Counted from the first letter of the stretch, positions 1 through 10,626 are shown. The stretch: DNA of 64,000 nucleotides from Daphnia carinata (GCF_022539665.2 NC_081336.1:7726778-7790777), one strand, 5' to 3'. Numbers and translations are program-made. Notes: a model not told the origin generated them from the sequence alone.

Positions 1-67
1 GTAGCTGTTTGTATCTTTTCCATTTCATCTAAAACGAATCACTCCGTCCAAGCTGCCAGAGAATTCT

Positions 68-2397
68 ATGATCAATATGCTAACCAGCCTAGTTGTTCGT
101 TTCTGTAACGCCTACCTGGGGCAATATCTGGAAAATCTAGACAAGAATCAACTTTCGTTTTCTCTCCTAAAAGGTCTACCCTGATTAACGCATAAAGATC
201 GAACGGAAACATAATGCTTGATGTTTATTACAGGGAAGGCTGAATTGCAAAACTTGTCTATAAAAAAAACTGCTTTTGAAAATCTTAATTTGCCATTTTG
301 TATTCATGGCGGATTTGTGGGAAAAATTTGCATTGACATACCACTTACACGAATAAGCAGTCAGCCATGGGTTATATCCTTCGATCAAATATATGTGATA
401 GCTGGTCCCAAGACAAACACTATGGTAAGGATAGCTTTCATTGTTGTTTCTCGCTTCATTTTCATTCCAACAAAGCTTATGAACTTTTAGCCTCATAAGA
501 CACAAAAGGAAAAAAATGAAGATTTGGAGTCTCATCAATTCAAAAGAGCTGCTTTGGACTTGATGGAAGCTGAATGGAAATCAGATCTGGGGTTTCATGG
601 ATTAGCATTAATGTTGTACAATTCAACATGTTCATCTTGGATAAGCCATTTAACTAGTCTGGTGACTCATATTGTGCAAAACATTGAGGTAAGCCTTGTG
701 AAATGCTGTGTTTTACTACAATATTGTGTTACTATCTTAGATTTCAGCTTAAAATGACAAAGGTCCACATCCGGTTTGAAGATGGTGGTATATCATGCCC
801 TGGTAAAGTTATCGCATGTGGCTTACATCTCAAGTCATTCACTGCTCAGACGTGCGACGAAAAAAGGAAAACGTCTGAATTCCTGTACTATAATCCAGAG
901 TTCATGTATAAGCTGCTGGAACTCAACGGATTGGCAGTGTATTGGGACACAGATGCTAACGCCTTCTGGGACCTGCCCCTTAGTGACCTGTGCAAGAAAA
1001 TGAAATGCTGTTCGATGAAGCAAGATGCGTTCATTTTAACTCCTACTCATGGCTATGCCTACATTAAGAGGAACCGTACTACTACTTCCCTGCAATCCCT
1101 CGAGCAACCACGCGTTAAGTGTGATTTCGTACTCGACCAAGTCGACATTGAATTTCGTGATGCCCAATATTACCAATGCTGCAAAGTTCTTGAAATGCTA
1201 TCTCGTCGTAGTAACCACAAATTCAATCCCAGGCGTCAATGGAAGTATGCCGGGGAGCGTATCATTGCTGCAATCCATGAAAGAAAGAAGATCGAGAACT
1301 GGCCCTTTCTGATTCGTCGCGTTCAAGATGTTCTTCTCTACGTTCGTTCTTATAAGGAACACTTGATGAATTCCTCTGCAGCCGCAAAATTCGAACTAGA
1401 ACGTGAAAGAATTGAATCCGAATTTGAATTAGAAGAACTAATGATGTTACGGTCTATTGTTATGCGACAAATTTCCAGAAGCCGAAATATTTTCAATTGC
1501 TGGTACGACGACTTCATGACATGGTGGTATGCAGAAGGAAACTGGATGTACGCGGCAAATAACGAGTCAGTTATTAACAACACAACTGACCACGAGATCC
1601 TCGAAATGCTGCAAGAGGCCAGAAAAGATAATTTGATTCGAAAGGAAGACCTGCTTCCTATTCAATTTAGCTTTGCCTTGAAACATGGCTGTTTTCGCTT
1701 GTCTGTCTGCCCTAAGAGCATTGAAACTTACCAGCCGTCTAATCTTCTCGTGAAACTCGAATTGCGTGAAATCCTTGTCGACGTTTGGAAAGCACATCCG
1801 AAAATTGGTTGGATTAAACTGCATGTCATCGTCAAGAACGTTTCCTTATGCGACCGCATAACTAAATTTTTCCAAAGTTCTGCAAATCCAGAGGATGAGG
1901 CACCGCATTTTGATTTCGTAAGTTAATCCTATATAATCCTTAGAAACAGTGATTTAATTAACATTATTTTCAATAAGGAGTATGAAAAATATCCGCCTGA
2001 TGGTGACTGGAAACATCGTTTGATGGTCACCATTATGCCTACAGAGTGCGTTTACAAACATGAAATTGTAGGCCAAATTAGAAAATGTTTTCCCATCCCC
2101 AAAAAAGAACGATCTTTACTAGGCCAGCGTGTCCACAAGGAAATCCGTTCTCGTCTTAATCTTGTCAAAAGCAAGGTTACAAAAATTTTAAAAATGACTG
2201 TAGCGAAGCTTTCAAATAATGAGGCGTGGGATTTGAAGATAAATGTCGGTACTCTACGCATTCTAATTGCTGATTGTCCTTTTAGTCCAGTTCCACTTAC
2301 CATTGAGTTTGGCCCAATATATGTTAAACCCACGATCAGTTGCACAGTCGCCGACTTGACCTCCTTGTCCACGGACAATACCGTAGGCGAGCCATAG
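68..2397 (+). CDS. Truncated VPS13D-like chorein-family protein (N-terminal part only)
   Basis: Five exons keep one frame: 68-173, 234-424, 491-688, 748-1917 and 1978-2397, giving 694 residues. Residues 1-100 match the chorein N-terminus: a leader ending NLDKNQLSFSLLKG, then KAELQNL, LPF, and the SQPWVIS motif that is typical of VPS13D rather than VPS13A/C. Exon 4 continues with KVHIRFED and the conserved downstream helical region. VPS13 proteins are bridge-like lipid-transfer proteins at membrane contact sites; VPS13D acts at mitochondria and peroxisomes. The family member is over 4000 residues long, whereas this one ends at an in-frame TAG after GEP, just before a repeat-rich stretch. No continuation was found downstream in the window. 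The ATG at 68 is the natural family start. It may be a truncated duplicate, expressed or not, or the rest may lie beyond an unrecognised long intron. Family assignment is strong; functionality is unknown. Confidence 0.8.
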
Positions 2398-3026
2398 AAG
2401 ACGAAAAAAAACCGTGCTGTTGGTCTCTTAGACTTACTACTTTCTTATTTCTGCGTCTTACAATGCAAGCAATTTTACGCTTACTTCGTTCCTGGAATGA
2501 CCCACATCCCCGAAATTTATTAAATGTTCGATTATATCCCCGTTTCGTAATTCTTCTACTTGTTTTGGTGATTACACGCACATATAAATTCTCCCCATCC
2601 TATGTTACTCAAAAGCTCCAGCCAATTGTACAGAGGGTAGGAGTTCCACAATTCGGTCCCACGGACATCCGTGGTATATCCTATTTGGATAACGGTGACA
2701 TCTTACGGACATCCGTGGAACTGCCTGACCTCCGAGTTGGATGTCCATCGGATACCGACTGAATATTGGAAGACCTCCCGGGAATATGCCGATGGATATC
2801 CGAGGGACGTCCTGCTGGGCGGGAAAAGGACAAGCCATGAACAAGTGATAATTATGAAAATTTCTTTGTTTAACCGTTCTTGGCTTAAGTAAAAAATAAA
2901 TAATAAATAACGTAACACAACGATGGAATTCAGGTGAGAAATTTCTTTGTATTAACATACACAACAATAACATTCAACAGGTCTCTTGGTAGTTTGGAAG
3001 ACAAATAAAAAAAAATCATTATTACA
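2398..3026. other. Non-coding stretch between the VPS13D copy and the DUF4806 gene
   Basis: No supportable exon was found here. It contains the near-palindromic GGACATCC repeat cluster (annotated separately) and, at its right end, the A/T-rich 3' flank of the minus-strand DUF4806 gene. Confidence 0.5.
2658..2821. repeat. Cluster of near-palindromic CGGACATCCG repeats
   Basis: Near-palindromic words such as CCCACGGACATCCGTGG (2658-2674) and ACGGACATCCGTGG (2705-2718) are followed by diverged versions (GGATGTCCATCGGATA near 2739, GATATCCGAGGGACGTCC near 2795). The same words recur at 8981-9056, on the far side of the gene-fragment block. The family is not recognised; it may be a terminal piece of a non-autonomous mobile element. 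Confidence 0.5.
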
Positions 3027-4339
3027 TTAAATCCCCCTTACATTATTATTTTTTTCTTTATCCTTGCAATGGCGCAGCAAAGCCTGGATCACCTTGATGG
3101 CATCTTGCTCGGTAATTATTGGTTGAGTCCTTTTAGCGGCCACTAAAATGGAAAATATTACATACTATAAAAATTAATTACTTTTATTTCTCCTACTTAT
3201 GATGGATTTTCCGATGTTCGTCTCGGAGAGGCACTCATTTCCTCTCTGTCCAAACCAGCTAAAATGCCTCCCTACATCCTTAGTGAACACTCGCCGTGTA
3301 ATGAGCCGAATGATGGTTTTTGGTTCGTGACCACCAATTCCGATTAGATGATTGTTCTAAAACATAAATTTGCAATAATTAAACGAACGTATTAATAAGT
3401 ATTAGAAAAATATTTACCAAGCATTTTTTAATCCAAGGTTTTTTCAGTTCTTCGTTAAAATTCTTAAAATCCTCCATTGTTGTGAGAGGAAGAGATTCCA
3501 AAAATTCTTCGTTTTGATCGTTTTCCACATCCTTTTGTTTGATAGCCGACTCGATGTTATGTAGTCGGTCAAGCACGGCGATTCCTAGAGAGCTTTGGTC
3601 CGTAATTCATGGGAAAGAGACACTATCCCTCGATGTACAAATTCATCGGGGGATTCTACATTACAAAAAAATGGCTTTTAAGTTAAAGACAGAAATAAAA
3701 AAACAGAAAAACACATACCACCGTGATGTTTAGAAATTCTGTGGCGTCTGTTATTTGCTCCGTTCCCAGTCGACACCAACAAGGGGCTGTTTGTCAAATT
3801 ATCTGATGAATTTTCATTTCCCCTGTAGCCTACAAAATAAACAACAAAACAAAAATTGAAATTCCAAAATAAAAACAGAATGTTAAAGTTAGAATAGTTA
3901 ATATTACCTTTTTTCTTTCTCAACTCTTTTTCGTGGCTGCTATAGAAATTCTTTTCATTACCATCAATTATTAAAGGTGGAAACTCGCTTAATGAGGATG
4001 CAGATCGACGAACTGGTGTGCCTTATTAAAAAAAACAAAGTAAGTTTAAGACTGAAGAGGAATTGGTAGGAATATGGATTAAAAAGTTTTTTTGTTTTCT
4101 CTGTTATGTGAATTTAAATTTGTAATTACCAATAGAAGACGAAAGGAACAATGAAGATGGAGGAGGAGGAGGTGGTGGGGACTCGTCTTCCGACTCATCA
4201 CTCAAAATTTGAACGGAAGTTTTTTTCAATGAGGGTTTTGTTCGGGCTAAACTGCTATTATCAAAAATGTGTTTAACTTTCCTGGCGCTCCTACTGCGTT
4301 TTTCCTTCGGATCGAAGAAAAAGAAGAAAAGTCGCTTGA
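3027..4339 (-). CDS. DUF4806-domain protein, six or more exons, 5' end unresolved
   Basis: On the minus strand six exons keep one frame: 4130 to about 4339 (left open at 5'), 3908-4021, 3719-3829, 3418-3584, 3197-3356 and 3027-3142, ending in TAA at 3027-3029. The C-terminal half reads as a DUF4806 module: SLPLTTMEDFKNFNEEL, then GIGGHEPKTIIRLITRRVFT, then SWFGQRGNE, with a short basic tail. The N-terminal half is low complexity, with a run of acidic residues and prolines (DESEDES then seven P) and many serines and lysines. DUF4806 has no assigned biochemical function and occurs in expanded families in Daphnia, ants and Hydra. The start codon was not found; upstream minus-strand sequence is poly-pyrimidine and then the tandem duplication. 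The consistent splice phases across five introns argue for a real gene. Confidence 0.65.
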
Positions 4340-4378
4340 AAAAACACCGTGAGAACACCCGCAAAAAAAAAGAAAAGA

Positions 4379-4917
4379 AAATGATTAACCGATCTTGCAT
4401 AAGCAAATCAATTGCCAAAAAAGTAGTAATAAACGGCAAAGATATGAAGCCGTCAGAAAAAAAGGTTCAAAAACGTGAAAACGAAAAGAAAAGGAAAGAA
4501 AAAAAAATAATCTTATCACGCAAAAGCAAAAGCTTATTGCCAAAAGAGTGATAAAAAACGGAAAAGCTGTTCAAGCGCCATAAAAAACGGTTAAAAACTT
4601 CGTTGTATAAAGCGCCCTACCATCACTCGCGAAATAAAAGAAACTTAAGTAACGAATAAGGCCAAAAATGATTAATTGATCTTGCATAAGCAAACATCAA
4701 TTGCCAAAAAAGTAGTATAAACGGCAAAGATATGAAGCCGCCGGAAAAAAAAGTTTCAAAAATGTGCTTATCACGCAAAAGCAAAATCATTTGCCAAAAG
4801 AGTGATAAAAAACGGAAAAGCTTTTCAAGCGCCAAAAAAACTGTTAAAAATTTCGTTGTTAAAGCGCACTACCAGCACTCGCGAAAAAAAAAAAGAAATT
4901 TAAGTAAAGAATAAGGA
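4379..4917. repeat. Tandem duplication of an A-rich, lysine-coding unit (about 255-285 bp, two copies)
   Basis: Copy 1 (about 4379-4660) and copy 2 (about 4663-4917) share the same ordered landmarks: GATCTTGCATAAGCAAA, CAATTGCCAAAAAAGTAGTA, GGCAAAGATATGAAGCCG, CACGCAAAAGCAAAA, GAGTGATAAAAAACGG and CACTCGCGAAA. They differ by small indels. The + strand reading is very lysine-rich (for example NGKDMKPSEKKV in copy 1 and NGKDMKPPEKKV in copy 2) but is interrupted by stops, so it is treated as a repeat rather than a gene. A-rich tracts make lysine codons trivially common. Confidence 0.7.
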
Positions 4918-6127
4918 CAAAAAAAATGAAGAAAGAACTTAAGCATTAGAACGGCCTGAGGAAACAGTTTAAAAAATTGCCAGGCAAAGCCCCCTGCCAA
5001 AATCAACAAAGAAGAAAAAGAAAAGAAAAAATTTAATTAGTAAGACGTAAGTAAAGTCCAGTTGAAAAACCATAAAAAGAAAGTGAAAGTTGTGTGAAGA
5101 AAGAAGGCAATTCATTGCATTTGAAAAAGTAGCATAAAAAATTTCCATATATAATTAAAGGACTAACGCAATTATTTCTAATCCTAGTCGGCCTATGTCC
5201 CGACTAAGATATTCATCTAACTGAAGGTCCACTGACCATGGCCAGACAATTGGTTTCACGACGACACTGTGAAACCAATCCCGATACCTGTGCCCATTGA
5301 GGTGACAAGTCTCAATGCCCTTAAACTTATAGTAACAATGCCAGCACTCGAACCGTTGCCTATCCGTTCCGAGCCTGATACACTGTGTCCGGGAGCGGCC
5401 CAGCACTAGTTAAATGAAAAATTGACTTACGGTTTGCGAATCCATTTTTATCCAAAATAGTAGGAAGACTACGCAGCTGGGCAGAAACACAGCGGTCCGC
5501 TGGGCAGCAACAGAGGGGGCCGCTGGACAGGAACAGAGCGGGCCGCTGGACAGGAACAGAGCGGGCCGCTGGACAGGAACAGAGCGGGCCGCTGGACAGG
5601 AACAGAGCGGGCCGCTGGACAGGATCGAGAAAAGCACTTTTTTTACAGCACTGAAAGTATTCCGGAACGGCACAGCACACAGAGTAAGAGAAGCACTAAT
5701 AGAAGCACTGTTAACGAAGAAAGTCACAAACGCCAAATTCACTAGTTAGTTTAGTTTTTGGTTAGTTTGCACGGAAACGCAGACCAGACACAGCACAAAC
5801 AATAACCTGTTCCGTCAACAACTAAACGACGACTGGCAAAAACGCTGAATCAGCATGCGAAAATTTGGAAAGTCAGAACTACCATTTTTTATTATTTCAG
5901 CTCTCTTTCCCTAAACACCAGGGAATGGTTACATCTAAAATATCCTTTTATATAATAACTTTGATTATTGAAGCTTGAGTATTGCGTTTTTTTACAAGTA
6001 TATAGTTTAAACATTATTGTAAGTTTTTAAAGCCCGTTTAAATAATAATTTTGAATTATTTAAAAAACAGCAAAAAAAATCTGGCACACATTGTGTTACT
6101 AATGCTTAATGCTAAATTCCAATTCAG
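4918..6127. other. Non-coding stretch around the 23-bp minisatellite
   Basis: Apart from the minisatellite at 5473-5624, no gene is recognised. A minus-strand ATG with five codons and a clean GTAAGT donor occurs near 5433-5447, and a minus-strand open frame covers 5155-5406. They could be 5' exons of the DUF4806 gene, but no consistent phase could be established. Confidence 0.4.
5473..5624. repeat. 23-bp GC-rich minisatellite, about 6.5 copies
   Basis: The unit GGGCCGCTGGACAGGAACAG plus AGC repeats exactly every 23 bp, with the two leftmost copies diverged (TCCGCTGGGCAGCAACAGAG). Every unit carries the self-complementary core GCGGGCCGC/GCGGCCCGC. It is a GC island in AT-rich surroundings. 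Because 23 is not a multiple of 3, it reads open in all frames on the minus strand, giving spurious ORFs. Confidence 0.9.
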
Positions 6128-6493
6128 TTGACGTCTGCTCGAGTGAGACACCAGAATCAGGCAAGTTTACATTTACTGTAGTTTATTTTGGTTAATATTA
6201 CATTTTTTCTTATATTTAGATATCAGAGATCGACAATTTATACTTAGAGATGAATGGGATTATTTACCACTACTATCTTCCAAATGATGAAGAAGTTCAC
6301 TTCAGAATTGTCATTGAAAAAGTATTTTTAAACATTGTGCATTATTTGGAGGTAACGTTCCATTCAATATGCCTGTATTAATATCATTTTAAAATACCTT
6401 TTAAAGCTGTTTGGTTTAATTAGGGCCCAAAAGATATTTTGTATTCCTATTATTGATGTTGTGGCTCCCCGAGCCAAAATAATCCCAAAATGA
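6128..6493 (+). pseudogene. XRN1 (5'-3' exoribonuclease, pacman type) N-terminal fragment, broken
   Basis: Three exon-like blocks resemble the start of XRN1: 6128-6160 (LTSARVRHQNQ), 6220-6351 (SEIDNLYLEMNGII, PNDEEVHFRI, IVHYLE) and 6407-6493 (IIDVVAPRAK, then TGA at 6491-6493). The VHFRI and HYLE words fit XRN1 rather than XRN2. XRN1 degrades decapped mRNA in the cytoplasm, and its first domain begins with this acidic DNLYLDMNG motif. Here the conserved Gly after the second Asp is Val, the following basic motif is lost to a stop, and nothing of the remaining 1500 residues is present. The first intron would use a GC-AG border (CAG then GCAAGT). It is a relic, not a working nuclease. Confidence 0.75.
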
Positions 6494-6775
6494 AGCAGAA
6501 ATTTGCACTCCACACAATTGGTGAGTTCAACGAACAGTTTCATTAACATATACGTTTCAGTAAATACTTACTTGTTCTTTTTTAAGGTATCGATGGGATT
6601 CTTGGTGGTAAATGGTTACCTAATATTCCTCGTTTTCATCAAACAACTCAAACAATTCTTGGAACAACTCAAACAACCACACGATCACTGTGTAAAACCG
6701 CTAATGACTGAGGTTGCTACAATTAATAAAAAATTTCTCTAGTTTTATCCTTTAAATTTTTAAAATATTCTACAG

Positions 6776-6958
6776 TTGCTGAAACGGATCCTGAATGGCA
6801 ACAAGCAAGTTAAACAGGCAGCTTGTTCAGCTTTTTCCACTCTTGAGGAAGAAGCATGCACAGAATTAGTACCTTACTTGGGCTTTATTCTGGAAACGGT
6901 TGTCTACGCTTTTAGCAAATATCAGCATAAGAACTTACTGATTATTTACGGCGCTATC
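6776..6958 (+). pseudogene. Single exon of transportin-1 (karyopherin beta-2), isolated
   Basis: After a good acceptor (TTCTACAG) the reading [20 protein letters not shown] continues with [19 protein letters not shown] and [17 protein letters not shown]. This is almost identical to the HEAT-repeat region of transportin-1 found about halfway through the protein. The similarity stops at IYGAI, and the next bases run into an unrelated A-rich frame. Transportin imports PY-NLS cargo into the nucleus. No other transportin exon lies in the window, so this is a captured or left-over exon. The high conservation suggests recent origin. Confidence 0.8.
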
Positions 6959-7017
6959 CGCTATCCGATTTCAGCTAGAAAAAGAAAGAAAAACGTTAAA
7001 AAAAGGAATTTTAGGCC

Positions 7018-8463
7018 ATGACCATGGACACCCCGACTTCTTTCATTACAGAGGCCAGTAGCGTCAGCAACGATTCGGCTTTTGTATCGCCGCTCAATAC
7101 GCCGGTATCGGTTAACCGATCGCGCCATAATTCAGCCTCTAATCTGCTGGTCAATCGAGTTCGTCACTGATCCGGAGCCTCAATTACAGTCCGTCACGCG
7201 CCATATGCAACGCCTTCTCTGATGAATCACGGTCAAGATGGACTGTTTAATGCCTCTGTGCGCTCACGTCACAGTTCCTGTGGATCACCTTCATTGCTTC
7301 GATCCGCGCCTCTGTCGCTTCTCGTTCAATCCTTCCCGCAACAGGTAAAAAAAACAAAACACGTTTATTCATATATGACGTCATACCTAAAATTGCTCCC
7401 CCACATATTAGACGGAACCAAGAGGAAGTGAGCGCATCTGCCAAGATTTGCGTCAACGCCATGTTTCGGCCAGCGTAGTTCTGGGTTTGAGTCCTCACCA
7501 AATATCCGCTTCCGGCCTAGTCCAGACCACGCTTAACAATGCTGTGCCACATCTATGGGGTAGCTACCCACTTGCCCAAGAGATCGAGGGTCTTCTAGAT
7601 TCAGCTCCGAGCATTGTCAATCGCTGACTCGGTCATGAATCGCTCACAGTCTGTCCCGCCTCACCGCATGTTCCAGCAATTCCAGTCTCAAGGTATCACC
7701 AGATATGAAACTGATCGCAACCCAACTGTAAGTCATGTCTCATACGGTCGTATGGTAGTTGGACAAGGCTATGCGACCGCGTCGCAACCCAGCACGCCCT
7801 TCGCTTGCGGCAGCAGGAATTTCACGTACAACGCATCCGCCATCAGCAGCCCGTACAGCTACACGGCCACGCCCGTACCCGCCGAATGGAACGATTTCAA
7901 TTCGAATGCCAACAATGGTGAAATCAAATCAAAGAGAATTGTATTTTTTTTTTTACGTAACTGATCCTCTTGTACCCAAAGGCGATGCAGGAACGGAGGG
8001 CTTCGTTCAACTCGATGCTGCCCAACAGGAGTTGGAAAACTTCCACGAGATCATTAGCGAAGTCTACGCCAACAATCATCAGGAATTGGCTCCGTGCCTC
8101 GATAGATTAGGTGCGGAAGCTTTACAAGATCCTTCTTCCGCCAATTTTTCCCAAATTAATTTTCAAGGATCTAATTCTGGTACGTTTATCTGACCTTCTT
8201 TGGATTGGAAGTGTTATTGTAATTAATTTATTTTGAATGCAGCCGTAACCAATATGGATTCCGATCTTTCGTTCAGTTGTTCGGACAATGGCGATGGCTA
8301 CCCTTTGTCGGAGTTGAGCGATTCCGTGACACTACCGGGATTGTTTGATCCAGAAGATTTGGCCGCAACTCTGGTAGCTTTGAAAGAAGCTCCCGAATTG
8401 AATCGACTGGTCCAGGATGTGGCCGATGGGCAGCAGTCTGTCGCTTTACCACAAGGCATGTGA
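7018..8463 (+). pseudogene. Ser/Asn-rich transcription-factor-like C-terminal region with an in-frame stop
   Basis: Coding-like sequence starts at ATG 7018 with a Ser/Asn-rich segment (SRHNSASNLLVNRVRH), hits TGA at 7168-7170, and continues in the same frame (SGASITVRHAPYATPS) to a plausible donor near 7345. Further blocks lie at about 7411-7625, 7614-7918 (NRSQSVPPHRMFQQFQS), 7980-8180 (ELENFHEIISEVYANNHQEL) and 8244-8463 (LSELSDSVTLPGLFDPEDL), ending in TGA. The frame changes near 7620. Composition resembles the unstructured C-terminus of a large transcription regulator; an RFX7-like origin was considered but not established. No DNA-binding domain is present. Strong codon structure with one stop and one shift suggests a recent pseudogene or a fragment with misjudged splicing. 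Confidence 0.45.
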
Positions 8464-9895
8464 ATCAACGCACCTATACTGAAGATCCCCTAGTCCAGTC
8501 AGCCGCTCTCTCTCCTGCTCAACTCTTGATTTACTCTTTTTTTCATTCTCTATATTTTTAATGAGTTTAATCCATTGCATCCCAACGCATTGAAAAAAGA
8601 AACTAAAAAAAGCAACTAATTCTTACAGTAATAATACTAACTTAACAATTATTATTTTGTCAATAAATTAACAGGCTAGTATGCAGCAATCCGATCAAAA
8701 ACAATGTGTTACGTAATGTGTTTAACATTTTATCATGTCATTTGCCGTGGTCTAATTTTTAATAAAAAAATTTTTTCTACGAGAGTTCAATTTTATAACG
8801 GACATTTTTATTACATTATATATTAAATCCTTTTCGAAAACGATTTAAAACATGGTTTAAATGTTTTTTAACAACGTTTATTTAGAAAAAAGAAAAAATA
8901 TTTGAACTCCTATTTGCTGTTGTAGGGACGTCCTCAGGATCTTGTTTTGGAACCTCCACCGGGCTTCAAATTCTAATAGCCGACGGACATCCATGGAACA
9001 ACCCGATATGGCACAGGATATCTAACGGATGTTCGGATCCCAGTCGGACATCCGACGGCAGAGATGTGCTATGTGGGATGTGGATCTTTTTACTTTCTTT
9101 ACAATCAAACAGAAAGTGACGCCACGAATAATATGATTGCTATCATCATGAACTTTCTTACGCGATAATGGACACCGCTCTCTATGTTCTTGTCCCTAGA
9201 AAGTAATTAGGAAATACACATCCAATCATAAAACAATTGACAGTATTCATGGAGCATGATTGGAATTGTATGCTGAAATACCTGTTGATTTTCTCCCACA
9301 TCCGATTTGAATAAGTTTTACTTCTTATAAAGGGATACTAGCATGGTTCATTTTCTTCGGTGGCACTCCATTCTTGTTAGTGAAAATTGTGATGTGGGCT
9401 TGTTCAGGAAACAAATTAGAACATTTTAAAGAAAGAATGTTTCACCTGAAACAGTTCTGCATAATTGGGTTTACTTTCTCATGTTGTTTCAAGCTCATTG
9501 TTCCAACAGGTATCATTGGCCCAAAGTTGCATCACAATTTCTGTTTTATTGAACATTCAAGATGTCACAGCATCCACTAAAACAAGTTTTCGTTGGGGTA
9601 GATACTTTGACGAATCATTATCCTGTCACTGACCTGTAAAAGATTTATACTCATGAAACGAACTACCTTACGCATTTCTATCTCAAAACTGTATATTGTT
9701 AAAGTAAACTCACCAGATAGCTATCAATATGGCCTTTTTCTTTATCCATCTGAAATATGATCGGATTAAATTAGATTTAAAGTTATGCTATTCATCCTGC
9801 TTGATGAAATTTTCATTAAACGTACCTGCCTGTTCGGTGCAAACACATACAAAACATGAAACACAAACGTAAACATCGTTCTCTAACAAGCAAAA
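8464..9895. other. Non-coding stretch with a second GGACATCC repeat cluster
   Basis: No gene is recognised. The left part is AT-rich and looks like a 3' flank (AATAAA near 8660). Near-palindromic words CGACGGACATCCATGG (8981-8996) and GTCGGACATCCGAC (9043-9056) match the cluster at 2658-2821. Confidence 0.45.
8981..9056. repeat. Second near-palindromic GGACATCC repeat cluster
   Basis: Two copies of the CGGACATCC word, CGACGGACATCCATGG and GTCGGACATCCGAC, lie about 60 bp apart with a diverged inverted copy between them (AACGGATGTTCGGATCC). The pattern is the same as at 2658-2821. Confidence 0.5.
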
Positions 9896-10102
9896 ATGGA
9901 CAATGAATGGCTGTCAGGCTGTGGCACATTATCAGATGACGCCACTGTAGTAGGACTGTGCATCTTCACACTGACGACCGCCATTGCTTTCTACAAACTC
10001 AGAAAAATTCGTAATATGACTTTTAAAAATGCATACCCAAGACTGTTTAATACTAATGGAAAAGCACGAAGGAAAAATGAGACAAAGAATGACAAAAAAT
10101 AA
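9896..10102 (+). CDS. Small predicted single-pass membrane protein (68 aa)
   Basis: The ORF starts MDNEWLSGCGTLSDD, carries one hydrophobic segment at about residues 18-36 (TVVGLCIFTLTTAIAFYKL), then a strongly basic tail (RKIRN, KARRKNETKNDKK). This arrangement, an acidic N-terminus, one helix and a positive C-terminus, is common for small organelle or ER membrane subunits. The TAA stop is embedded in an AATAAA, and the next 40 bases look like a 3' end. No family is recognised. A short intergenic ORF of this length can occur by chance, so coding status is uncertain. Confidence 0.35.
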   Translation: MDNEWLSGCGTLSDDATVVGLCIFTLTTAIAFYKLRKIRNMTFKNAYPRLFNTNGKARRKNETKNDKK

Positions 10103-10626
10103 ATGTATCAAACCTAATTGTGCTTCTTTCCTTTCTCTGTACTTTGATGGCTGATGCGTCTGCTAGCTTTTGGAACGTTCGAAACCGTTCAAGCGGATTT
10201 AACTTACTTATGGGGTTTTGATACTGGAATTAACGACGAACTACATTAATTTTTGCCGTAAATGGTGTCCCAATGATTGGACAGCTTGTAGAGTCATTCT
10301 TGAGCAGGTAGTCGGCATTTATCCCTTCGTTAAAGAGAGCCATTCCCAAAGTCACGATAACATAATACTTCAGCGCGAAAGCGGGCAAACTTTTCAACAC
10401 ACACCATGTTTTTTTTGTTTTTTTCCCGGTAGTTTTGATTCCAAAGAAACAGTTCAAATGAAAAGAATGGAGCCGGCACCGTTTGCTGTTAACGCCCTCC
10501 TTGGGGATAATCCAGTACTTAAGCGACAAGCAACGCCTTCCCCTCTTCTGCAGAAAAGCGGCTCTGTTTGGAGAAAGAAGAGATGAAGTGAGACCATGAA
10601 CTCAGGTTGTTTGACCTCGAGTGGCC

